Shown piece after piece: positions 24,407 through 36,487 of a stretch of 64,000 nucleotides of DNA. The stretch's first letter is position 1. Every line of letters begins with the position of its first letter. The notes under the pieces were generated by a model. It ran no database searches and was not told the origin of the DNA. It saw only the letters and a program-made list of their open reading frames with translations. Source of the stretch: Piliocolobus tephrosceles (lineage: Eukaryota; Chordata; Mammalia; Primates; Cercopithecidae); contig NC_045436.1 of NCBI RefSeq assembly GCF_002776525.5, positions 15,354,049 to 15,418,048 on the forward strand, written 5' to 3'. Both the position numbers and the translations under genes were made by a program.

Positions 24407-25407
24407 ATGAGGAAAAACCAGTGCAAAAATGCTGAAAATTCAAAAAACCAGAATGCCTCTTCTCCTCCAAAGGATCACAACTCCTCACCAGCAAGGGAAC
24501 GAAACTGGACGGAGAATGAGTTTGACAAATTGACGGAAGTAGGCTTCAGAAGGTAGGTAATAACAAACTCCTCTGAGCTAAAGGAACATGTTCTAACCCA
24601 ATGCAAGGAAGCTAAGAACCTTGATAAAAGGTTACAGGAACTCCTAACTAGAACACTCAGTTTAGAGAAGAACATAAATGACCTGATAGAGCTGAAAAAC
24701 ACAGCATGTGAACTTCGTGAAGCATACACAAGTATCAGTAGCCAAATCAATCAACTGGAAGAAAGGATATAAGGAGTGAGGATCAATTTAAAAAAATAAA
24801 GCATGAAGACAAGATCAGAGAAAAAAAGAATGAAAAGGAGCGAACAAAGCCTCCAAGAACTATGGGACTATGTGAAAAGACCAAACCTACGATTGACTGG
24901 TGTACCTGAAAGTGAAGGGCACAATGGAACCAAGTTGGAGACTTCCCCAACCTAGCGAGACAGGCCAACACTCAAATTCAGGAAATACAGAGATCACAAC
25001 TAAAATACTCCTCAAGAAGAGGAACCCCAAGACACATAATCGTCAGATTCACCAAGGTTGAAATGAAGGAACAAATGTTAAGGGCAGCCATAGAGAAAGG
25101 TAGGTTAAGGTTACCCAAAAAGGGAAGCCCATCAGACTAACAGTGGATCTCTCTGGAGAAACCCTACAAGCCAGTAGAGAGTGGGGCCCAATATCCAGCA
25201 TACTTGAAGAAAAGAATTTCCAACCCAGAATTTCATATTCAGCCAAACTAAGCTTCATAAATGAAGGAGAAATAAAACCCTTTACAGACAAGCAAATGCT
25301 GAGGGATTTTTGTCACCACCAGGCTTGCCTTACAAGAGCTCCTGAAGGAAGCACTAAATATGGAAAGGAACAACTGGTACCAGCCACTCCAAAAAACATA
25401 CCAAAAT
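24407..25407 (+). pseudogene. L1 ORF1 remnant
   Basis: The ATG at 24407 begins a sequence equivalent to L1 ORF1, the RNA-binding trimeric coiled-coil chaperone of the retrotransposon. Coiled-coil-like text rich in Lys/Glu/Leu follows, but stops and frameshifts (for example near 24770) split it. The C-terminal part is visible as an open frame at about 25143-25454. Non-functional. Confidence 0.85.
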
Positions 25408-25474
25408 ATAAAGACAAACAACACTATGAAGAAACTACATCAACTAATGTGTAAAATAACCAGCTAGCATCATA

Positions 25475-27484
25475 ATGACAGGATCAAATTCACATGTAAC
25501 AGTATGAAACTTGAATGTAAATGGGCAAAATGCCCCAATTAAAAGACACAGACTGGCAAATTGGATAAAGAGTCAAGACCCATTGGTGTGCGGTATTCAG
25601 GAGCCCCATGTCATGTGCAAAGACACACATAGGCTCAAAATAAAGGGATGGAGAAATATTTACCAAGCAAATGGAAAGCAAAACAAACAAACAAACAAAC
25701 AAACAAAAAAAAAAGTAGGAGTTGCAATCCTAGTCTCTGATAAAACAGACTTCAAACCAACAAAGATAAAAAAAAAGACAAAGAAGGGCATTACATAATG
25801 GTAAGGGATCAATGCAATCAGAGAAGCTAACTATCGTAAATATATATGCACCCAATACAATACAGGAGCACTCAGGTTTATAAAGCAAGTTCTTAAAGAA
25901 CTACAAAGAGACTTAGACTCCCACACAATAATAGTGAGAGACTTTAACAACCCACTGTCAATATTAGACAGATCAACAAGACAGAAAATTAACAAGGATA
26001 TTCAGGACTTGAACTCAGCTCTGGACCAAGTGGACCTCATAGACATCTACAGAACTCTCCACCTCAAATCAACAGAATATACATTCTTCTCAGCACCACA
26101 TCACACTTCTTCTAAAATTGACCACATAATTGGAAGTAAAACACTCCTCAGCAAATGTAAAAGAACAGAAATTGTAACAAACAGTATCTCAGACCACAGT
26201 GCAATCAAATTAGAACTGAGCATTAAGAAACTCACTCAAAACCGCACAACCACATGGAAACTGAACACCCTGTTCCTGAATGACTACTGGGTAAATAATG
26301 AAATTAAGGCAGAAATAGATAAGTTCTATGAAACCATTGAGAACAAAGACACAGTGTACCAGAATCTCTGGGACACAGCTAAAGCAGTGTTTTGGGGGAA
26401 ATTTATAGCACTAAATGCCCACGTGAGAAAGCAGGAAAGACCTAAAATTGGCACCCTAGCATCACAATTAAAATAACTAGAGAAGCAAGAGCAAACAAAT
26501 TCAAAAGCTAGCAGAAGAAAAGAACTAAGATCAGAGCAGAACTGAAGGAGATAGAGACATGAAAAACCCTTCAAAAAATCAATGAATCCAGGAGTGGTTT
26601 TTTGAGAAGATTGACAAAATAGACCACTATCCAGACTAATAAAGAAGAAAACAGAGAAGAATCAAATAGACACAATAAAAAAATGATAAAGGGGATATCA
26701 CCACTGATTCCACAGAAATACAAACTACCATCAGAGAATACATTAAACACCTCTATGCAAATAAACTAGAAAATCTAGAAGAAATGGATAAATTCCTGTA
26801 CACATAAACACCCTCCCAACCTCCCAAGGCTAAACAAGGAAGAAGTCAAATCCCTGAATACACCAGTAACAAGCTCTGAAATTGAGGTAGTAATTAATAG
26901 CCTACCAACCAAAAAAAAGCCCATGTCCAGACAGATTCACAGCCGAATTTTACTGGAGGTACAAAGAGGAGCTGGTACCATTCCTTCTGAAATTATTCCA
27001 AACAACAGAAAAAGAGGGATTCCTCCCTAACTTATTTTATGAGTCCAGCATCATCCTGATCCCAAAATGTGGCAGAGACACACACACAAAAAAGAAAACT
27101 TTAGGCCAATATCCTCGATGAACATCGATGCGAAATCCTCAATAATATACTAGCAAACTGAATCCAGCAGCACATCAAAAAGCTTATCCACCATGATCAA
27201 GTTGGCTTCATCCCTGAGATGCAAGGCTGGTTCAACATACACAAATCAATAAACGTAATTCATCACATAAACAGAACCAATGACAAAAACCACATGATTA
27301 TCTCAATAGCTGTAGAAAAGGCCTTCAATAAAATTCAACACCCTTTCATGCTAAAAACACTCAATAAACTAGGTATTGATGGAACATATTTCAAAATAAT
27401 AAGAGCTATTTATGACAAACCCACAGCCAATATCCTACTGAATGGGCAAAAGCTGGAAGCATTCCCTTTGAAAACCGGCACAAG
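25475..27484 (+). pseudogene. L1 ORF2 remnant (endonuclease and part of RT)
   Basis: The ATG at 25475 corresponds to the ORF2 start, but an in-frame stop follows within 11 codons. The endonuclease-domain text is best preserved in the open frame 25934-26476, which includes 'SISDHSAIKLEL' with the conserved SDH, and 'NDYWVNNEIKAEI'. The RT region appears at 27219-27512 ('INRTNDKNHMIISIAVEKAFNKIQH'-type order, where the catalytic 'D' of the F/D motif is changed). Multiple stops make it a dead copy. Confidence 0.85.
25682..25716. repeat. (CAAA)n expansion inside L1 ORF2
   Basis: Seven or so CAAA units and an A-run sit where L1 ORF2 normally has a short A-rich stretch, adding to the frame damage. 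Confidence 0.85.
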
Positions 27485-27786
27485 GGCTGGGCGCAGTGAC
27501 TCACGCCTGTAATCCCAGCACGTTGGGAGGCCAAGGCAGGTGGATCACAAGGTCAGGAGGTCAAGACTAGCCTGGCCAACACGGTGAAACCCCGTCTCTA
27601 CTAAAAATACAAAAAAGTAGCTGAGCGTAGTGACAAGTATCTGTAATCCCAGCAACTCAGGAGGCTGAGGCAGGAGAATTGCTTGAACCCTGGAGGTGGA
27701 GGTTGCAGTGAGCCGAGATCATGCCATTTCACTCCAGCCTGGGCAACAGAGTAAGACTCTGTCTTTAAAAAAAAAAAAAAAAAAAA
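27485..27786 (+). mobile_element. Alu SINE, sense, full length
   Basis: Starts GGCTGGGCGCAGTGACTCACG, contains both monomers, ends in about 22 A. The flanking sequences ('aaaaccggcacaag' and 'ggaattttaaaa') do not form a duplication that I can see. Confidence 0.95.
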
Positions 27787-29275
27787 GGAATTTTAAAATA
27801 TGTATCACTCTTTTTAACCAATGGCTCTGGACCAACTGGCATGCAAGTGCAAACAAATGAACCTAGACATAAACCTTTCACTCTTTGCAAAAAACTCATA
27901 ATGGATGAGAGACCTAAATGTAAAACCCAAAATTAAAAAGATCCTAGAAGATAACATAGGAGAAAATCTAGTTGATCTTGGGTTTGGTGATGAGTTTTTA
28001 TCTACAACCCCAAAGGCACAATTCATGAAAGAAAGAACTGATAAGCTGGACTTGATTAAAATTTAAAATGTCTGCTCTATTAAAGACACTGCCAAGAAAA
28101 ATGAAGGTAATCCACAGACTGGAAAAAAATATTTGCAGAAGACATAACTAACAAAAGGCTGTTACCCAAAATACATAAAGAACTCTTAATGTTCAAAAAT
28201 ATGAAAAGAAACATTAAAAATGGGACAAAGGCCTTAATGGACATCTTACCAAAGAAGACATATAGATGGTAAATAAGCATAAGAAAAGATGCCTCACAGT
28301 ATAAGTCATCAGGAAAATGCAAATGAAATCAACAACGAGATACACACCTATTAGAATAGCCAAAATGCAGAACACTGACAAGACCAAATGCCGAAAAGTT
28401 TATAAAGTAATAGGAACTCTCATTCATTGCTGGTGGGAATGCAAAATGGGACAGATGCTTTCAAAGGTAGTTTGATAGTTTCTTACAAAACTAAACATGT
28501 GGTTAGCATACAATCTGCAATCATGCTCCTTGGTATTTAGCCAAAAACGTTAAAAACTTATATCCACACGAGAACCTATGCATGGATGCTTATAGCTGGT
28601 TTATTGATAATTGCCAAAACTTGGAAGCAATTAAGATGTCCTTCAGTAGATGATGGATAAATAAACTGCAGTACCTCCAGATAATAGAATATTATTTGGT
28701 GCTAAAAAGAAAGAAACTATCAAACCATGAAAAGACATAGAAGAAATTTAGATGGATAACATTAAGTTAAAAAAAAAAAAAAAAGCCCATCTGAAAAGGC
28801 TACACACTGTATGATTTGACTCCATACTATATGTTACCAATATATTATTTTGGTAAAGGCAAAATTATAGAGGCAGTAAAAAGAATAGTTGTTGCCAAGG
28901 GGTTTGGGGAAGGAGGGATGAATAGGTGGAGCACAGAGGATTTCTAGGACAGTGAAAATACTCTGTATGATACTATAATAATGGATCCATGTCATTTAAT
29001 ACATTTGTCCAAACTCATAGAATGTCCAGTACCAAAAACAAAACAAAAAATCACCCCAATGTAAAGTATTGACTCTGAATGACAATGATGTATCAATGTA
29101 GTTCCATCAGTTGTAATAAATGTACTACTTTGGTGGAGGAATTTGAGGGAGCTATCATGTGTGGGGGCAGGAGGTATATGGGATATCTCTGTACCTTCAT
29201 CTCAATTTTGCTGTGAAGCTTAAACTGTTCTAAAAATGGTCTATAATTTTAAAAACATTGAAAAAATAAAAATTT
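27787..29275 (+). mobile_element. Older L1 (L1M type), 3' portion, sense
   Basis: Begins in the ORF2 C-terminal region ('aatggatgagagacctaaatg', 'gaagataacataggagaaaa'), continues to 'agaaagaaactatcaaaccatg' and the 3' UTR. ORF2 is broken throughout. Its divergence is clearly higher than that of the L1 on the other side of the Alu. Confidence 0.85.
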
Positions 29276-29566
29276 ATTCCCTTTGATTCAGCTATTCTAT
29301 TTCTGAGAATTTAACTGTGATTGTCTTTTGATGTGTCAACCTGGCTAGACTACAGTTCCCACTGACTCACAAACACTTAGGTAGGTGATGCTATGAAGAT
29401 ATTATGTTTTAGCTGTGATAAAGGTTTATAATCAATTGGCTCTAGTAAGGGAAATTATTGAATATCATAGGTAATTATGTGAGAGTCTTATTCAATCAGT
29501 TAAAATGGCTTAAATGCAGAGTTAGGCTTCTTTGAAGAAGCATTTCTGCCTTTAGGTACCAGTTTC

Positions 29567-29629
29567 CTTCCTTCTTTTCCTTCCTTTTCCTTCCTTCCTT
29601 CCTTCTTTCCTTCCTTCCTTCCTTCCTTT
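29567..29629. repeat. (TTCC)n tract
   Basis: Repeated CCTT/TTCC units; it sits at the 3' end of the adjacent antisense Alu monomer and probably grew from its tail. Confidence 0.9.
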
Positions 29630-29746
29630 TCTGTACAGAGTCTGGCTTTGTTGACCAAACTGGCCTGGAACTCCTGGCTTCAAGCAATCCTCCTGACATG
29701 GCTCCCAAAGTGCTGGGATTACAGGCATGAGCCACTTCACCTGGCC
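29630..29746 (-). mobile_element. Alu monomer (FLAM-like), antisense
   Basis: 'ttgaccaaactggcctggaac', 'gctcccaaagtgctgggatt' and 'gagccacttcacctggcc' represent a single left-type monomer in reverse; no second monomer. Confidence 0.8.
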
Positions 29747-29900
29747 TTAGCCAGTAGTTTCAGCCTATGCATAAGAGTTCCAGACTGTCCTTTCTGACAT
29801 CCTCCCTGTGGATTTCACACCTGCCCAGCTAGACTCAACAATCATGTAAGCCAGTTTCTCGCAATAAATCTCCTAATATATATCTCTAGCCACTAAGGTA

Positions 29901-31894
29901 GTGAACCTAATACTCTAACTAAATGAAATAATCTGAAATTTGGGAAACAGCTTCACGTAGTAAGAGATCTGCTGGAGTAGTTTTATAATAGCAAACTTAA
30001 GTGTGCAATATTACAGGATTAACTGAAGTAATTATGGCACAGTCACTCGTATTTTTGAATTATATGTATGGAATTTTTATAGTATTATAGGAAAAATACG
30101 TTTAATTCTAAGTTTAAAATGCAGGATAGAAACTATGCAGAGTCGCGCCTATGTAAACATGCCTCCTAAAATAAAGGCCTAGAAGAAAATATCTGTTAAG
30201 AGTGGTCATCTTTAGGGAATGGAACTATTTATTACATTTTAGAGCAGAAAAAAAAATAGAGCAAATTTTACTCTTTAAAAAAAGCCAGCAGCTTTTCTTA
30301 ATACAGCACATTTGTTCAGAATTGAGGACGCTTCCAAATATACATAATTTTAAAACTAATGCTTTTGAATATACTGATAATTTTTTAAAGAAACTTGTGC
30401 TTTAAGAGTTTATGCAATGATAATATATTCTTACATAATGCATAAACTTAAGTAACTTTATTGCAAATGTATTGAACTACTCCAGATGCAATGGCATAAA
30501 TGAGATGAAGTCAGATATTATAAAGGAAAAGATAAGCTTTTTGGTACTAAGGTCTAATAACTTGCCTTTACTCAAGTTACAGTTTGTGATACATTATATA
30601 GAGTGACTAGTAAATGCTCACCATAACCAGCACAATCAGTTAGCAAAATAAATACAAAGAAAGCACAGATTAGATAGTTACCATGATTCTGCTTGGTGAA
30701 CAATTGCCTGAAATTAGATTTTCAGCAGAATTTTTTTCTATCAAAATGAACCATAATTTTAGTGGTTATAATAGGCATATATTTTAATGCTTGTATATCT
30801 GACTTCTATGCAAAACAAATTATCAGTGCTTCTCACTACCCCATTACTCCTTCATCACTCCACCATTTTTGAGTGTTCTGGTAGGTCTATGCATATGAAC
30901 ATATCTTCCTTCTCTCCTAAGCTATCAGAGGAGTCAGGGGAAAAAAAGATATAGATGAAATAACAGCTATATACTTATGAGATTATTTAAGTAGTTAAAT
31001 CAATATGGAGTATGTACAGAGAAAGGTATGAAATGAATTCCCCACTTTCTTCCATGATTTGTTCAATGAAGATGAAAACTTGGTAATACACCTTAGTCCT
31101 AGCTGCCACATTCAGTTGCTTAATATCTAACCTATTATTACTTCTTAAGACATATTTGATATTGCCATTTATAGACACATCAAATCTAAAGCAAATAACA
31201 GCAGAAACCATTGTTTTATGTTTTGTAAGAATTATACTAACCTTTTTTATCAAAAGATTTACTGTGCAAATATGTGTATATGCATACGAATATTGATATC
31301 TCAATAGGTCTAATCCACAAATACGTAATTTAAAGGCACAAGAATCTTGATACCAAAGATTCACAACACAATATCAGTGTTTGGTATCCAGATAACAAAT
31401 TCTGCTTGCCTTGTGTCTCTGGATCATGGAGTGACTACAGATTTTCAGATTTGGAAGGAGTAAAAGTCTGGAAGATTCTGAGATCATAAAGCAGGGTTTA
31501 GGCTAACAATGTCATGCCATACGTCTGTATGCCTCCCTCCCCCAGTGCTCCTGGGGGCACCAGCTCCTTTGAAAGGGCATCATCCTGGTGAGGTATGCTC
31601 TTTGGTAAGCAATCCTGAACTCTGTGAGATCATAATCATAATTTTATACAAAAATTCTGGAAGAAGTCAATAAACTCTGGCAATGTACTATGGGCATATG
31701 AGCTTATTAGAGAGAATGTAGTGATTGTGAAGGGCTGATGACAATTCTGAATCCTCTTCTTTAAGGCCATCTGTTTTCGTTTATATTCAGTTGTTCATCT
31801 GTTATTCATTCAAGGTTTATTAGTAGCCTAGACATATTTAAGTAGTTGAATCATTGAATCTACATAGAAAGTTAATGATATATTCAATGATCAG
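29901..31894. other. Unassigned repeat-poor sequence
   Basis: About 2 kb with no gene, RNA or repeat that I can name. A 125-codon minus frame (30987-31364) has no recognised domain and lies in AT-rich DNA. Such a stretch could hold conserved non-coding elements, but I see no direct sign. Confidence 0.5.
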
Positions 31895-32267
31895 TGATAT
31901 GGTTTGGCTATGTCCCCACCTAAATTTCATCTTAAATTGTAGTTTCCATAATTCCCACGTGTTGTGGGAGGAATGTGGTGGGAGGTAATTGAATCATGAG
32001 GATGGTTACCTCCATACTGTTCTTGTGATAGTGAGTTCTTACGAGAGCTGTTGGTTTTATAATGGGCTTTTCCCCTCCTTCACTTTGCACTTCTCCTTGC
32101 TACTACCATGTGAAGAAGGACATGCCTGCTTTCCCTTCCGCCATGATTGTTAAGTTTCCTGAGGCCTTCCTAGCCATGCTGAACTGTGAACGAATTAACC
32201 TCTTTTGTTTATAAATTACTCAGTCTTTATTATGTCTTTATTAGCTGCATGAGACAAGACTAATAGA
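31895..32267 (+). mobile_element. MaLR LTR (MST/THE1 type)
   Basis: Starts TGATATGGTTTGGCTATGTC, with 'ggtgggaggtaattgaatcatg' and an end 'gacaagactaataga'. Flanks ATCAG (31890-31894) and GTCAG (32268-32272) are a slightly mutated 5-bp duplication. Solo LTR. Confidence 0.9.
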
Positions 32268-32299
32268 GTCAGAAAAGATTAAAGGTAAAAGATAAAAGA

Positions 32300-32350
32300 T
32301 TATATATATATATTCTGCTTATTATATATTTTGCATATATATATATGTGT
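32300..32350. repeat. (TA)n / (TG)n rich run
   Basis: Two TA runs separated by 'ttctgcttatta', ending in TGTGTGTG. Confidence 0.85.
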
Positions 32351-32379
32351 GTGTACTAGAACTGGAACATTTTGTTATA

Positions 32380-33655
32380 GTATCATAAATGGATAAAGAC
32401 AGCGAGGATATGGAGCAATTAGACTCTCACATGCTGCTGATATAAATTACATGACTACTTTCAGAAACAGCTTGGCAGTTTCTTTGAAAATGGAGTATAC
32501 ACTTACCTCCTAGAAATTTACTTAAGAGACACCAAAACATATGTCCACACAGAAATTTGCATACTTCAAACCAAAAATAAAATTCCAAGCCCCCCAACAC
32601 TCTGAATGGACCTCTCCTCTCAGCCAAGGGCATTCCAAAGGTAACCTATAAAACTGGTTCAGGCCATGATGGGAAGAAGTCAGAGGTGCCTCATTACCAT
32701 TAACATCAACACAGACCTTAAGACTGACAGAAAAGGCTCTTTAAGTCTGACAAGAAACATTTACCATCTATTCTCTCTGAAGCCTGCTACCTGGAGGCTT
32801 CATCTGCATGATAAAAACTTCATCTCCACAACTATTTATTGTAACCCAGACATTTCTTTCTACTGATTTCAGGTCTTTATTTTAATTTTACTTTTCTTAA
32901 AACTCCCATGACAGATTAGATTCCAGGTCTTTATATAATAACTCAACCAACTGCCAATCAGAGAAATCTTTGAATCTGCCTATGACCTGGAAACCTCCAC
33001 ATCCTGTTGTCCTACCTTTCGGGACCAAACCAATGCACATCTTACATGTACTGATTGATGTTTTTGTTTCCCAGAAATGTGTAAAATCCAGTTGTAGCCT
33101 ATCACTTTGGGCACATGTCATCAGGACTTTGTGAGGTTGTGTCATGGGCATGTCCTTAACCTTGGCAAAATAAACTTCTAAATTGATTATGACTTGTCTC
33201 AGATACTTTTGGGTTTACAATAGCAATGTTCATAGCAGCTTTATTTCTAAAAATCAAAAATTGGAAACAATCCAAATGTCATCAACAAGTGAATAGATAA
33301 ACAAATTATGGTACATCCATGTGTGATGTACTATTTGGCAATAAAAAGAAAAAGATATTAATGCAATCAACAATGTGGATAAATCTCCACATCATTATGC
33401 TGAGTACACATTGTGTGATTTCATTTATACAAAATTCAAGAAAATGAAAAGTAATCTATAGTGACAGAAATTAGATCAGCATTTGCCTCAGGATGCAGCT
33501 AGAGAGAGAAATAAATTTAAAAGGAGCTTGAAGATACTTTGGGATGATAGAATTGATTATCTTGATGGTTGCAATGGTTCTAAAACAGACCAAACTTTAT
33601 ACATTCAATATGTAAAAGTTTGATTACATCTCAAATAAGCCATTTTTTAAAAAAG
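32380..33655 (+). mobile_element. Old L1 3' end, sense, split by an ERV LTR
   Basis: Left piece 32380-32565 ('atggataaagacagcgagg', 'agaaacagcttggcagtttc') and right piece 33218-33655 ('gcaatgttcatagcagctttatt', 'ggttgcaatggttctaaaac') are consecutive parts of an L1M 3' region. The LTR at about 32566-33217 lies between them. Confidence 0.75.
32566..33217 (+). mobile_element. Class I ERV LTR, sense
   Basis: 'ccaagccccccaacactctg', 'ggttcaggccatgatgggaag', 'tattgtaacccagacatttc' and the 3' end 'cttggcaaaataaacttc..tctcagatacttttgggtttaca'. AATAAA near 33170 looks like the LTR polyadenylation signal. The same LTR end occurs antisense at 3835-3958. Boundaries about ±15 bp; no internal region. 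Confidence 0.7.
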
Positions 33656-33894
33656 ACTCCAAGTTCAAGCCCTGCTGACTGGAAGCACTGTAGTGCTATA
33701 TGTAGAAATAAGAGGTTAATATAACAGGAGAAAAGGTTGACTTGGTGGTAAATTTGCTTTCTATTTCAAACATTTTGAATTTGAAGTGGCCATCTGCAGC
33801 AAGGAGAAATGTAAATCTAGGAAATGGGAAAGAGTTCAAAGCTCAAAGAAAAGATGTACTAGCAATCCTCATAGAAGCATACAAGCTTAGGGTT
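33656..33894. other. Unassigned sequence
   Basis: No repeat or gene recognised. The last bases 'gcttagggtt' are the Alu target site. Confidence 0.4.
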
Positions 33895-34202
33895 GGCTGG
33901 ACACTGTGGCTCACGCCTGTAATCCCGGCACTTTGGCAGGCTGAGATGGGCAGATCATGAGGTAAGGAGATGGAGACCATCCTGGCCAATATGGTGAAAC
34001 TCCATCTCTACTAAAAATACAAAAATTAGCTGGGTATGGAGGCGTGTGCCTGTAATCCTAGCTACTTGGGAGGCTGAGACAGGAGAATCGCTTGAACCAG
34101 CGAGTTGGAGGTTTTGGTGAGCTGAGATAGCAACACTGCACTCAAGCCTGGTGACAGAGCTAGGTGTCATCTCAAAACAAAACAAAACAAAACAAACAAA
34201 AA
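33895..34202 (+). mobile_element. Alu SINE, sense (first of a tandem pair)
   Basis: Starts GGCTGGACACTGTGGCTCACG; both monomers; tail of CAAAA units. Preceded by GCTTAGGGTT and followed by CTTAGGGTT. Confidence 0.95.
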
Positions 34203-34212
34203 ACTTAGGGTT

Positions 34213-34518
34213 GGCCGGGCACAGTGGCTCATGCCTGTAATCCCAGCACTTTGGTAGGCCAAGGCGGGCAGATCACAAGGTCAGGAGATCGAGACCATCC
34301 TGGCTAACACAGTGAAACCCTGTCTCTACTAAAAATACAAAATATTAGCCAGGCGTGCCAGGCCCCGGTAGTACCAGCTACTCAGGAGGCTAAGGCAGGA
34401 GAATCACTTGAACCCAGGAGGCGGAGGTTACAGTGAGCCAACATGGTGCCACTGCACTCCAGCCTGGGCAGCAGAGTGAGACTCAGTTTCAAATAAATAA
34501 ATAAAAACAAAAAAAAGA
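34213..34518 (+). mobile_element. Alu SINE, sense (second of a tandem pair)
   Basis: Starts GGCCGGGCACAGTGGCTCATG directly after the duplicated target CTTAGGGTT. Both monomers; A-rich tail with AAATA units. Followed by GCTTACGGA, a mutated third copy of the target. Confidence 0.95.
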
Positions 34519-35215
34519 AGGCTTACGGATGAGGGAGATAAGAACTGAAAAAGAGATTGAATTCCAAATATTAGAACCATCAAGTTAGAAAAGTACAAGG
34601 AGAAACAAACCTTTAGGAAACTGAGAAAGGTGTTAGACCAGTGGCAAAATCAGGAAACCACTATTTCACCAAAGCCATGGGAGAAGAGGGATGCGACAAG
34701 GAAGACGAGGTGGCCGACATCAGGCAAGCTGTGCAAACAACATGAAGATGAGGACTGACAAACAGCAGTGGGTTTGGTGATTAGAAAGCCACTAACAATT
34801 CCCTTGGGAAATATTTTCTTTAAAACAGACAAAAAGTTATCAAAAAGTATGTTAATCTCACTATTTTTTATAAAATCAAAAATTAAAAACAACCCAAAAG
34901 TCTAATAAGAGAGGAAACAAATTATGTCACATTTGTACCAAGAAATATTTTGTAGCAATTAAAATATTTGTGAAGAATTTTTTGTGATATGGAATTAATG
35001 ATAAGGTAAAATTTAGGAATCAAAATTGTGTATGTATGTGTTTGTATATGTGTAGGTGTGCATTTGCATATATGATGATATATGGAAAAGAATGAGAGGT
35101 AATATGAGAAAATGACAACAGTACTTCATAGTAGTGAGATTATAAGTGATTGTTTCACATATATTTTTATTTTTTCTGTACTTTCTGCAAATGTTATAAT
35201 TATCTTTTTTAATAA
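34519..35215. other. Mostly unassigned; possible old L1 3' UTR
   Basis: From about 34840 to 35215 there is text such as 'aattaaaaacaacccaaaagtc' and 'tctgcaaatgttataattatc' that resembles decayed L1/HAL1 3' ends in sense orientation. The remainder is not assigned. Confidence 0.4.
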
Positions 35216-35271
35216 ACTATTTTATCATTATAATACAAACGTTTGATATATCAAAAAATATCTCTGAATTT

Positions 35272-35560
35272 GGCTGGGTGCAGTGGCTCAGACCTGTAAT
35301 CCCAGTATTTTGGGAGGCCGAGGAGGGCAGATCACCTGAGGTCAGGAGTTCAAGACCAGCCTGGCCAACATCGTGAAACCCCCTGTGTACTAAAAATACA
35401 AAAATTAGCCGGGCATGGTGGTGGTCAACTGTAATCCCAGCTAGTTGGGAGGGTGAAGCAGGAGAATCGCTTGAACCTGGGAGGCAGAGGTTGCAGTAAG
35501 CCAAGATTGCACCACTACATTCCAGCCTGGGCAACAGGGCAGGACTCCATCTCAAACAAA
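35272..35560 (+). mobile_element. Alu SINE, sense
   Basis: Starts GGCTGGGTGCAGTGGCTCAG; both monomers; tail 'caaacaaa' passing into a TA repeat. Confidence 0.95.
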
Positions 35561-35602
35561 CATATATATATATATATGTATATATGTGTATATATATTTT
35601 TT
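35561..35602. repeat. (TA)n microsatellite on an Alu tail
   Basis: ATATAT run interrupted by GTATATATGTG. Confidence 0.9.
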
Positions 35603-36158
35603 GAATTATCTGAAACAAATTCAGATATGTATCTGATACATATCAGATGTATATAATTTTTGTTCAGTAAAATATCAAAGAAAAGTGGCTTAATTTTAGA
35701 AAACAGAAAAATATGTAAATATTTAAAAGAAAAAGAAACTCATATTCTCATGTCCCAGAATAACATGTTGGTGTATGTCTGTAGGCTTTTAAGATGTTAT
35801 TCTATATTCTATATAAAGTATTCAAGTATAACTTTTGCCTTACTACTATAGCAATTATCCTTTATACACATGGTTTGAGTGACTGCAATTCCCTTGATGC
35901 TTAATAGAATGTTTCCTTTATTCCTCTGTTATCAACAGGTCTGCAGTGCATACCTAGGTATATCTAGTTATGTCCTTTATTCAGAATATTTCCTATGCCA
36001 GGATATCAGGTTTTAATAATATGAACATTTTTAAGCCAGCAGTGTATATTGCAGCACATTATTTTATGAGTAAGTTAAATAAATTAAGTATTGAGAAGAC
36101 ACTTAAATGATGCTTGGCCTTTAATAAGTGACACATACACATCTGGTAGAAATCTACA
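35603..36158. other. Unassigned sequence
   Basis: AT-rich; no gene or repeat recognised. Confidence 0.45.
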
Positions 36159-36169
36159 AGATATACACA

Positions 36170-36476
36170 GCCAGACATGGTGACTCAATCATGTAATTCC
36201 AACACTTTGGGTGGCTGAGATGGGAGGATTGCTAGAGATCAGGATCGAGACCAGTCTGGATAACAGAGTGAGACACTGTCTCTAAAAAAAAAATAAAAAA
36301 TGAGCGGGGCATGGTGGCATTCCTGTAGTCCCAGCTACTTCAGAGGCTGAGACAGGAGGATTGCTGTAGCCCATGAGTTCAAGGCTGCAGAGAGCTATGA
36401 TTACTCCACTGTGCTACAGCTTGGGTGACAAAGCAAGGCTCTGTCTCAAAAAATAAATAAATAAATAAATAAATAA
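36170..36476 (+). mobile_element. AluJ-like SINE, sense
   Basis: Diverged Alu with a (AAAT)n tail, flanked by a perfect 11-bp duplication AGATATACACA at 36159-36169 and 36477-36487. Confidence 0.95.
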
Positions 36477-36487
36477 AGATATACACA

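Larger units (their letters stand above)
23850..27484 (+). mobile_element. L1 (primate-specific age), 5' two-thirds
   Basis: Contains the end of the L1 5' UTR ('tctgaagagagcagcagatctcc', 'caagtgggtccctgaccc'), ORF1 and ORF2 through the reverse-transcriptase palm. It stops abruptly at 27484 where an Alu begins. The 3' part of ORF2, the 3' UTR and the poly-A tail are absent. Divergence is greater than in the twin-primed L1, which suggests an older subfamily. Confidence 0.93.
29310..29900 (+). mobile_element. ERVL-type LTR (MLT2-like), split by an Alu monomer
   Basis: Reads 'tgattgtcttttgatgtgtcaacctggctagac', 'attcaatcagttaaaatggc', and after the insertion 'acaatcatgtaagccagtttctcgcaataaatctc'. 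This is the order of old ERVL LTRs including their AATAAA-type signal. Subfamily uncertain. Confidence 0.6.

Noticed and set aside
25934..26476. 180-codon plus frame resembling an endonuclease
   Set aside because: Part of a decayed L1 ORF2, not a host gene.
30987..31364. 125-codon minus frame
   Set aside because: AT-rich composition, no domain or splice context.
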